Part shown: piece after piece, positions 33,381 to 39,389 of the stretch
Layout of the letters: each line of letters starts with the position of its first letter
Numbering within the stretch: position 1 is the first letter of the stretch
Assembly (NCBI RefSeq): GCF_013401435.1
Contig: NZ_JACBGN010000038.1
Location: 1-39,389, forward strand
Direction: 5' to 3'
DNA: 39,389 nucleotides
Source: Streptomyces sp. BR123
GTDB taxonomy: Bacteria > Actinomycetota > Actinomycetes > Streptomycetales > Streptomycetaceae
Made by a program: the position numbers and the translations under genes
Notes under the pieces: generated by a model
Told to the model about the DNA's origin: nothing
Database searches by the model: none
The model's input: only the letters and a program-made list of their open reading frames with translations

Positions 33381-34361
33381 TCAGGGGCGGTTCGGGTCCG
33401 GGGGCTTCGGGGTGCCGTCGCGCGCCGAGTCGTAGCCGACGAAGTAGGTGGGGCGGCGCTGGACCGCGGTGTAGATGCGGCCGATGTATTCGCCCAGCAG
33501 GCCCACGCAGATCAGCTGGATGCCGCCGAGGAAGAGCATGGCGACGAACAGCGAGGTCCAGCCGGGCACCGTCTGCCCGGCCAGGAAGACCCCGACCGAG
33601 ACGGCGATCATCACGAGGCAGGCGAGGAAGCTGACCACGCCGAGCCAGGTCGCCAGCCGCAGCGGGGCCGCGGAGAAGTTCGTGATGCCGTCGACGGCGA
33701 GCCGGATCATCTTGCTCAGCGGGTACTTGGTCTCGCCGGCGACCCGTTCGCCCCGCCGGTAGGTGACCTGGCCGCTGGGGAAGCCGAGCCAGGGCACGAG
33801 CAGGCGGTAGACCTGCTGCTGGTCGGGCAGCGCCTTGAGGGCTTCGACGGCCTCGCGGCTGAGCAGCCGGAAGTCCCCGGCCTGCGCGGGCACCTGCTTG
33901 CCGACCAGGCGGCGCATCAGCCAGTAGTAGGCGCCTGCGGTGTGGCGTTTGAAGCCGGTGTCGGTGCTGCGGTCGGAGCGGACGCCGTAGACGATGTCGA
34001 GCTGCCGGGAGCGGGCGAGGTCCAGCATCTCCGGGATCTTCTCCGGCGGGTCCTGGAGGTCGGCGTCGATGCTGGCGACGTACGCGCCGAGCGAGCGGTG
34101 CAGGCCGGCGCGCAGGGCGGCCTGGTGGCCGGAGTTGCCGCGCAGCCGGACGATCCGCAGCTCCGGCCAGTCGGTGCGGAACTCCTCCAGGAGTTCGGCG
34201 GTCCGGTCGGTGCTGCCGTCGTCGACGGCCACCACCTCGTACGCGGCCCCCGTGCCGTCCAGTACCGGCCGGAGGCGTGCCACCAGGGCGGGAAGGGCTT
34301 CTTCCTCGTTGTACATCGGCACGATGACCGACAGGGTCGTGCCCGTGATCGCAGCCGACAC
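33381..34361 (-). CDS. Family 2 glycosyltransferase, polyprenyl-phosphate type
   Basis: The 326-aa product is a GT-A fold glycosyltransferase of the DPM1/GtrB type, which transfers a sugar from a nucleotide donor to polyprenyl phosphate at the membrane. Motifs include SVIVPMYNEEEALP, VDDGSTD, ASIDADLQDP (metal-binding DxD), and GVRSDRSTDT. Two C-terminal membrane helices follow (about 235-260 and 270-295), then a polar tail. The GTG at 34361 has AGGAAG upstream. It is 43 nt after the YccF-like gene and probably the last gene of the htpX operon. The sugar and acceptor are unknown. Confidence 0.87.
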   Translation of the reverse strand: MSAAITGTTLSVIVPMYNEEEALPALVARLRPVLDGTGAAYEVVAVDDGSTDRTAELLEEFRTDWPELRIVRLRGNSGHQAALRAGLHRSLGAYVASIDADLQDPPEKIPEMLDLARSRQLDIVYGVRSDRSTDTGFKRHTAGAYYWLMRRLVGKQVPAQAGDFRLLSREAVEALKALPDQQQVYRLLVPWLGFPSGQVTYRRGERVAGETKYPLSKMIRLAVDGITNFSAAPLRLATWLGVVSFLACLVMIAVSVGVFLAGQTVPGWTSLFVAMLFLGGIQLICVGLLGEYIGRIYTAVQRRPTYFVGYDSARDGTPKPPDPNRP

Positions 34362-34404
34362 TGGTTCTTCCTGCCCGGGGGTTGGGGTGGCGCCGCCGAA
34401 CGGC

Positions 34405-34797
34405 TTACCGGGACGCGAACGGGGCGTCGGTGGGGACGATCTCGCGGCCCAGCGGGAGCAGGGAGAGCGGGACCATCTTGAAGTTGGCGATGCCGAACGG
34501 GATCCCGATGATCGTGATGCACAGCGCGATGCCGGTCGCGATGTGGCCCAGGGCCAGCCACCAGCCCGCCAGGACGAGCCACAGCACGTTGCCGATGCAG
34601 GATCCGGCGCCCGCGTCGTGGCGCTCGACCGTGGTGTACCCGAAGGGCCACAGGGCGTAGACCGCGATGCGGAACGCCGCTATGCCGAACGGGATGCCGA
34701 TGACGGTGATGCACAGCAGTACGCCTGCGAGGCAGTAGCCCAGGAACAGCCAGATGCCGCTGAGCACGAGCCAAATGATGTTGAGGATGGTCTTCAC
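34405..34797 (-). CDS. YccF-domain inner-membrane protein
   Basis: The 130-aa product is a small membrane protein with two copies of the YccF domain. Each contains the signature [13 protein letters not shown] or [13 protein letters not shown], in an internal tandem arrangement typical of the family. About four hydrophobic segments are visible, with a basic tail. The function of YccF is not established. Its GTG overlaps the htpX stop codon by 4 nt (GTGA), so its translation is coupled to htpX. Confidence 0.88.
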   Translation of the reverse strand: MKTILNIIWLVLSGIWLFLGYCLAGVLLCITVIGIPFGIAAFRIAVYALWPFGYTTVERHDAGAGSCIGNVLWLVLAGWWLALGHIATGIALCITIIGIPFGIANFKMVPLSLLPLGREIVPTDAPFASR

Positions 34798-35657
34798 TGA
34801 CTGCGGCCTGCCATCTGTTCGAGCCGGGCGATGCGCTCGGCCATCGGAGGGTGCGTGGAGAACATCTTAGAAAGACCTGCGCCGGGGCGGAACGGATTGG
34901 CGATCATCATGTGGCTCGCGGTCTCCAGTCTGGGCTCGGGGGCCAGGGGGCGCTGCTTGACGCCGGCGTCCAGCTTGCGCAGGGCGTCGGCCAGGGCGAG
35001 CGGGTCTCCGGTGAGCTGGGCGCCGGAGGCGTCGGCCTCGTACTCGCGGGACCGGCTGATGGCCAGCTGGATCACGGACGCGGCCAGCGGGCCCAGGATC
35101 ATGATCAGCAGGAAGCCGAGGATGCCGGGCCCCTCGTCGTCGTCGGAGCGGCCGATCGGTATGAGCCAGGCGAAGTTCACCAGGAACATGATCACGGAGG
35201 CGAGTGCTCCGGCGACGGACGAGATCAGGATGTCGCGGTTGTAGACGTGGCTCAGCTCGTGGCCGATGACTCCGCGCAGCTCGCGCTCGTCGAGGATGCG
35301 CAGGATCCCCTCGGTGCAGCAGACCGCGGCGTTGCGCGGGTTGCGGCCGGTGGCGAAGGCGTTCGGCGCGTCGGTGGGCGAGATGTAGAGCCGGGGCATG
35401 GGCTGGCGCGCGGACGTGGAGAGCTCGCGCACCATGCGGTAGAGCGCGGGGGCCTCGAATTCGCTCACGGGGCGGGCGCGCATCGCGCGTAGAGCCAGCT
35501 TGTCGCTGTTCCAGTACGCGTACGCGTTGGTGGCGAGGGCGACGACGACGGCGATGATCAGGCCGCCCCGCCCGAAGAGGCTCCCGATGAAGATGATGAG
35601 TGCGGACAGCCCGCCGAGGAGTACGGCGGTCTTCAGCCCGTTGTGCCGGCGGTGCAC
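34794..35657 (-). CDS. htpX: HtpX-family zinc metalloprotease
   Basis: HtpX is a membrane-bound metalloprotease that takes part in quality control of membrane proteins. The 287-aa product has two N-terminal hydrophobic segments, then [29 protein letters not shown], and the zinc-binding HELSH motif with the downstream glutamate in [11 protein letters not shown]. Two further membrane segments (about 160-200) flank the motif, so the catalytic domain faces the cytoplasm. The GTG start has GGAGGG upstream. It is the first gene of an htpX-yccF-glycosyltransferase operon. A TTGACC element and a 13-bp dyad lie upstream. Confidence 0.93.
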   Translation of the reverse strand: MHRRHNGLKTAVLLGGLSALIIFIGSLFGRGGLIIAVVVALATNAYAYWNSDKLALRAMRARPVSEFEAPALYRMVRELSTSARQPMPRLYISPTDAPNAFATGRNPRNAAVCCTEGILRILDERELRGVIGHELSHVYNRDILISSVAGALASVIMFLVNFAWLIPIGRSDDDEGPGILGFLLIMILGPLAASVIQLAISRSREYEADASGAQLTGDPLALADALRKLDAGVKQRPLAPEPRLETASHMMIANPFRPGAGLSKMFSTHPPMAERIARLEQMAGRSQ

Positions 35658-35704
35658 GGTACGCCCTCCAAGTGGTGCGGCAGGGGACCTCGCGAGGGGC
35701 CCAC

Positions 35705-35717
35705 GGTCCAGTGGACC
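35705..35717. promoter_or_regulatory. Dyad in the htpX promoter region
   Basis: GGTCCAGTGGACC is a 6-1-6 perfect dyad, 10 nt downstream (htpX sense) of a TTGACC element (35728-35733). It would overlap the spacer and -10 region of a promoter, although no good -10 is seen. Confidence 0.35.
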
Positions 35718-35861
35718 CTTCCTTCCTGGTCAACGCGAGGTGAGGGCGTCCGGTTCCCGGCCGGCGGGGCCACCGGGGCCGCCGCGCCCCTGCCGTGCCG
35801 CCCCGGCGGCGGGGCGCAGGGCTCGGACGGGCGCTGCTCCCTCCGGGTGAGCGGTCCGCGG

Positions 35862-37451
35862 CTACAGCGGGAAGAGGCCGCCCGCCGCGAAGCGCAGCAC
35901 CAGCTGCGGGTCTCCCGACAGCACCACCGAGACGGCGGCCGTGACGGCGATCGCGGCGACGACGGGCCACGGCGTGCCGGCAGGGCCCCCCGCGGCGGCG
36001 TCTGCGGCGGCCGGGAGCGGTTCCGGGGCGCGGAAGAGCACCGCGGTCCAGCGCAGGTAGTAGTAGAGGGCGATGACGACGTTGACGGCCATGACCACGG
36101 CCAGCCAGCCGAGGCCGGCGTCCACTGCGGAGCCGAAGACGGCGACCTTGGCGAACAGGCCGATGATGCCGGGCGGCAGGCCGGCCAGGCAGAGCAGGAA
36201 GAAGGCCATGGCGAGGGCGGCGGCGGGCCGCTCGGCGTACAGGCCGCGGTAGTCCCTGATCCGCTGCAGCGGCCGCGTCCGGCCGACGAGGGCGGCGACG
36301 GCGAAGGCGCCGAGGTTCACGGCGGCGTACATGAGGGCGTAGGCGACGGTGGAGCCGATCTGGTCGCGGCCGGAGTACGCGGCGGCGGCGATGGGGACGA
36401 GCAGGTAGCCGGCCTGGCCGACGGAGGACCAGGCGAGCAGCCGTACGGCGCCGCCGGGCCGGTCGGCGGACTGGCGCAGCGCGGCGGCGTTCCCGAGCGT
36501 CATGGTGAGCGCGGCGAGGACGGCGAGGGCGGGGCCCCAGATGTCCGAGTACGCCGGGAAGGCGATGACGGTGACGAGGATGAGGCCGGTGAAGCCGACG
36601 GCCTTGCCGATCACGGACAGGTAGCCGGCGACGGGCAGCGGCGCGCCGACGTAGGTGTCCGGCACCCAGAAGTGGAAGGGCACGGCCGCGGTCTTGAAGG
36701 CGAAGCCGACGAGGGTGAGCGCGACACCGGCCATGGCGAGGGTGTCGAGCTGGCCCGGGACGTCCTCCAGCCGGTCGGCGACCTGGACCAGGTGCAGGGA
36801 GCCGGTGGCGGCGTACACGAGGCTGATGCCGAACAGGGAGACGGCGGTGGCCGTGACCGAGGACAGGAAGAACTTGAGGGCGGCCTCGGAGGAGAGCCGG
36901 TCGCCGCGGCGCATGCCGACGAGGGCGAAGGCGGGCAGGGAGGCGACTTCCAGGGCCACGATCAGCGTGGCGAGGTCGCGGGAGGCGGGCAGCAGGGCCG
37001 CGCCGGCGGCGGAGGAGAGCAGCAGGAACCAGTACTCGCCGGCCGGCATGCGTGCGTCGCGGACGGCGGTGAGCGACAGCAGGGCGGTGACGAGGGCGCC
37101 GGCCAGCACCAGGAACTGGATGACCAGGGTGAAGTGGTCGGCGGTGTAGCTGCAGGCGGCCGGGTCGCCGGTGAGGCAGAACGTGGCCCGGTCGCCGGCG
37201 CGCAGCGGCAGCAGGGAGGCGGTGGCGGCGGCGAGGCCGGCCACGGAGGCCCAGCCGAGCAGCGGCTTGCGGTGCTCGGCGAGGAAGAGGTCGGCGACGA
37301 GCACGACCAGGGCGACGGCGGCGGGAACGACCACCGGCATGATCGCGAGCCAGTCGACGCTCTGGACCAGGCTCGCCGCGGCGCCGTCGGCGGCGCCGAC
37401 CGTGGCATCGGCGGCGGTGGCCGGGGCCTTGGCCGTGTTCAGGGCCGTCAT
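35862..37451 (-). CDS. nuoN: NADH dehydrogenase-like subunit N
   Basis: NuoN is one of the three antiporter-like membrane subunits of complex I that move protons. The ATG at 37451 gives 529 aa with about 14 hydrophobic segments. The AFKTAAVPFHFWVPDTYVGAP motif carries the TM7-region lysine, and SVGQAGYLLVP and the GLPPGIIGLFAK segment follow. Its start overlaps the nuoM stop by 4 nt (ATGA), with AGGAGG inside nuoM. It is the last gene of the nuo cluster, upstream of htpX. Confidence 0.94.
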   Translation of the reverse strand: MTALNTAKAPATAADATVGAADGAAASLVQSVDWLAIMPVVVPAAVALVVLVADLFLAEHRKPLLGWASVAGLAAATASLLPLRAGDRATFCLTGDPAACSYTADHFTLVIQFLVLAGALVTALLSLTAVRDARMPAGEYWFLLLSSAAGAALLPASRDLATLIVALEVASLPAFALVGMRRGDRLSSEAALKFFLSSVTATAVSLFGISLVYAATGSLHLVQVADRLEDVPGQLDTLAMAGVALTLVGFAFKTAAVPFHFWVPDTYVGAPLPVAGYLSVIGKAVGFTGLILVTVIAFPAYSDIWGPALAVLAALTMTLGNAAALRQSADRPGGAVRLLAWSSVGQAGYLLVPIAAAAYSGRDQIGSTVAYALMYAAVNLGAFAVAALVGRTRPLQRIRDYRGLYAERPAAALAMAFFLLCLAGLPPGIIGLFAKVAVFGSAVDAGLGWLAVVMAVNVVIALYYYLRWTAVLFRAPEPLPAAADAAAGGPAGTPWPVVAAIAVTAAVSVVLSGDPQLVLRFAAGGLFPL

Positions 37452-39061
37452 GCGTTGCCTCCTGCGAGGAGCTTCTGGACGGCCGGATCGGTGAGGCCGA
37501 GGAGGACCGCGGGCCACAGGCCGGCGAGGACGGTGAGGGCGACGAGCGGGGTCCAGGCCGCGAACTCGTACCCCTGGACGTCCGCGAGGGCGGGCACGGC
37601 GCCGGCCCCGGCCCGCGGCTGCTGCGCGGGGTCGCCCATGCACACGCGCCGTACGACGATCAGCAGGTAGGCGGCGGTGAGCAGGGTGCCGAAGGCGCCG
37701 AGGGCCATCCAGGTGAGGAAGGCGGGCCGGGACAGGCCCTCGGCCGGGTCGAAGGCGCCGAACAGGGCCAGCATCTCGCCCCAGAACCCGGCCAGGCCGG
37801 GCAGGCCGAGGGAGGCGACGGCGGCGAAGGCGAGCAGCCCGCCGAGGCGGGGGGCGCGGCCGTAGAGGGCGGCGCCGGTGGCTCCGGCGAGGGTGTCGAG
37901 GTCGGCGGTGCCGTAGCGGTCCTTGAGGGCGCCGACGAGGAAGAAGAGCAGGCCGGTGATGAGGCCGTGCGCGATGTTGGCGAACAGGGCGCCGTTGACC
38001 CCGGTGGGCGTCATGGTGGCGATGCCGAGGAGGACGAAGCCCATGTGGCCGACGGAGGAGTAGGCGATGAGCCGCTTGAGGTCGCCCTTGTTGCCCTTGC
38101 GGGCGAGCCACAGGCAGGCGAGGGATCCGTAGACGATGCCGACGGCCGCGAACGCGCCCAGGTACGGGGCGAGGGCGGCCATGCCCCCGGGGGTGGCGGG
38201 CAGCAGGATCCGGACGAACCCGTACGTGCCCATCTTCAGCAGGACGCCGGCCAGCAGGACGGAGCCGACGGTGGGGGCGGCCGTGTGGGCGTCGGGCAGC
38301 CAGCTGTGCAGCGGCCACATCGGTGTCTTCACGGCGAGGCCGATGCCGATGGAGAGGGCGGCCAGCAGCTGGGTGGTGTGCGTGAGCCCGCGGCCGTTGT
38401 CGGCGGCGAGTGCCACCATGTCGAACGTGCCGCTGTTCAGGCCGATCAGCAGCAGGCCGAGCAGCATGACCACGGAGCCGAGGAGGGTGTACAGGATGAA
38501 CTTCCAGGCGGCGGCCTGCCGCTGGGCACCGCCCCAGCGGGCGATGAGGAAGTACATCGGGATGAGGACCATCTCGAAGGCGAGGAAGAACAGCAGCAGG
38601 TCGAGGACGGCGAAGGTCGCGAGCGTGCCGGCTTCGAGGACGAGGAGCAGCGCGACGAAGGCCTTCGGGGAGGGGCCTGCGGGGAGCTTGAAGTAGCTGT
38701 ACAGCGCGCAGAGGAAGAACAGCAGCGCGGTCATCACGAGGAGGGGGAGCGAGATGCCGTCGATGCCGAGGTGGATCCGGACGTGCAGGGCGGGGATCCA
38801 GCTGATGTCCGTGGTCGCCTGGAAGCGGGCGGGGGTGCCGTGGTCGAAGCCGGCGGCGAGGGCGAGCGCGGCGACGAGGACCGCGCCGGTCACGGTCACG
38901 CCGTGGCGGAGCACGGCCTGTTCGGGGCTGCGGCCCTTGAGTCCGGGCGGGGCCGGCAGGAGGGCCGCAGCGGCGCCGAGGAGCGGTGCGGCCACGGCGA
39001 ACACCAGGAGGAACTGCATCACGGTCGGGCTGATATCGATCACGGCTGACTCACGGCTCAC
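37448..39061 (-). CDS. nuoM: NADH dehydrogenase-like subunit M
   Basis: NuoM is an antiporter-like proton-pumping subunit of complex I. The 537-aa product has about 14 membrane segments, the transport glutamate in LLFFLAFEMVLIPMYFLIARWG, and the lysine-histidine region VKTPMWPLHSWLPDAHTAAPTVGSVLLAG, plus AYSSVGHMGFVLLG. I place the start at GTG 39061, which overlaps the nuoL stop as GTGA; no strong ribosome-binding site is visible, so it depends on coupling. An ATG at residue 15 is an alternative. Confidence 0.94.
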   Translation of the reverse strand: MSRESAVIDISPTVMQFLLVFAVAAPLLGAAAALLPAPPGLKGRSPEQAVLRHGVTVTGAVLVAALALAAGFDHGTPARFQATTDISWIPALHVRIHLGIDGISLPLLVMTALLFFLCALYSYFKLPAGPSPKAFVALLLVLEAGTLATFAVLDLLLFFLAFEMVLIPMYFLIARWGGAQRQAAAWKFILYTLLGSVVMLLGLLLIGLNSGTFDMVALAADNGRGLTHTTQLLAALSIGIGLAVKTPMWPLHSWLPDAHTAAPTVGSVLLAGVLLKMGTYGFVRILLPATPGGMAALAPYLGAFAAVGIVYGSLACLWLARKGNKGDLKRLIAYSSVGHMGFVLLGIATMTPTGVNGALFANIAHGLITGLLFFLVGALKDRYGTADLDTLAGATGAALYGRAPRLGGLLAFAAVASLGLPGLAGFWGEMLALFGAFDPAEGLSRPAFLTWMALGAFGTLLTAAYLLIVVRRVCMGDPAQQPRAGAGAVPALADVQGYEFAAWTPLVALTVLAGLWPAVLLGLTDPAVQKLLAGGNA

Positions 39062-39389
39062 GATCCGGCGTTGACGTTGGCGAGGACGGCGGTGGCGATC
39101 GCCAGCACCACGGCTCCGGCGAACAGGGCGCTCAGGTAGCTCTGCACGTTGCCCGTCTGGGCGCGGCGGACGAGGCTGCCGAGCAGCCGGGGCCCGGCGC
39201 CCGCGCCGCTGACGTACGCGTCCACGACCTCGCGGTCGAGGAAGCGGACGAGGGCGGCGGCGGCGCGGACGGGCCGGACGAAGAGCCGGTCGTAGACGGC
39301 GTCGAGGTGGAAACCGGCGGCGGCGTGCCGGTGGAGCGGTCCGAGCAGCGCGGGCCCGGGGTCGGGGGCGGGGCCGGCCGGGACGGCGG
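39058..39389 (-). CDS. nuoL: NADH dehydrogenase-like subunit L, C-terminal part
   Basis: The frame is open from the window edge to a stop at 39058. The visible 109 residues include GFHLDAVYDRLFVRPVRAAAALVRFLDREVVDAYVSGAG, RRAQTGNVQSYLSALFAGAVVLAIATAVLANVN and the stop. This is the lateral helix and final membrane helix of NuoL, the largest antiporter-like subunit. It overlaps nuoM by 4 nt. The N-terminal part lies outside the window. Confidence 0.92.
   Translation of the reverse strand, partial: AVPAGPAPDPGPALLGPLHRHAAAGFHLDAVYDRLFVRPVRAAAALVRFLDREVVDAYVSGAGAGPRLLGSLVRRAQTGNVQSYLSALFAGAVVLAIATAVLANVNAGS

Overview
The window is about 39.4 kb of high-GC actinobacterial chromosome, almost certainly from a Streptomyces. 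Most starts are GTG or TTG, third codon positions are nearly all G or C, and gene content and order follow the S. coelicolor segment running from tuf1 back through rpoBC, nusG, aspC, murB, yajQ and htpX to a nuo cluster (synteny is from memory, not from a search). It is a draft contig: bases 20-52 are an Illumina Nextera (Tn5) adapter with one mismatch, so genuine chromosome probably starts at about base 53.

Layout. 53-4523 (minus): str operon rpsL-rpsG-fusA-tuf, with a TTGACC-17-TACGCT promoter at 4718-4746 and a terminator after tuf. 4949-7441 (plus): a large YfhO-like membrane protein inserted between the str operon and rpoC. 7563-15043 (minus): rpoB-rpoC. 15637-20037 (minus): trpT-secE-nusG-rplK-rplA-rplJ-rplL, with hairpins between most genes, an L10-type attenuator leader before rplJ and a 31-bp tandem repeat between rplA and rplJ. 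20229-22660 (plus): an aspartate aminotransferase and an adenosine-deaminase-like enzyme. 22715-26984 (minus): a hypothetical gene, murB, a small alpha/beta-barrel-like protein, a TetR regulator, hadB, hadA, rpmG, tRNA-Met and tRNA-Thr. 27379-29415 (plus): an amidohydrolase that has lost catalytic residues and an NAD(P)-binding SDR-like protein. 29563-30217 (minus): a hypothetical gene and tRNA-Tyr. 30420-30908 (plus): yajQ. 31332-35657 (minus): a secreted beta-helix repeat protein, then htpX-yccF-glycosyltransferase, with a possible STAS-domain gene remnant on the plus strand between them. 35862-39389 (minus): nuoL (partial)-nuoM-nuoN.

How the genes work together. The first 20 kb is core gene-expression machinery: translation factors, ribosomal proteins, RNA polymerase, NusG and SecE. 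It is punctuated by hairpins that probably set the ratio of ribosomal protein to RNA polymerase synthesis. The rpmG-hadA-hadB block with tRNA-Thr and tRNA-Met matches the mycobacterial arrangement and links fatty-acid dehydration to translation genes. The TetR gene overlaps a near-perfect operator in its own leaderless promoter, and a related site lies before the next gene, which suggests a small self-contained regulon. I found no CRISPR array, insertion sequence, prophage or biosynthetic cluster. The most notable items are the TetR operator pair, the apparently inactive amidohydrolase, the unoccupied tRNA-Tyr site used by SLP1 in S. coelicolor, the possible STAS remnant, and a nuoLMN set whose position next to htpX suggests a second, partial complex I cluster.
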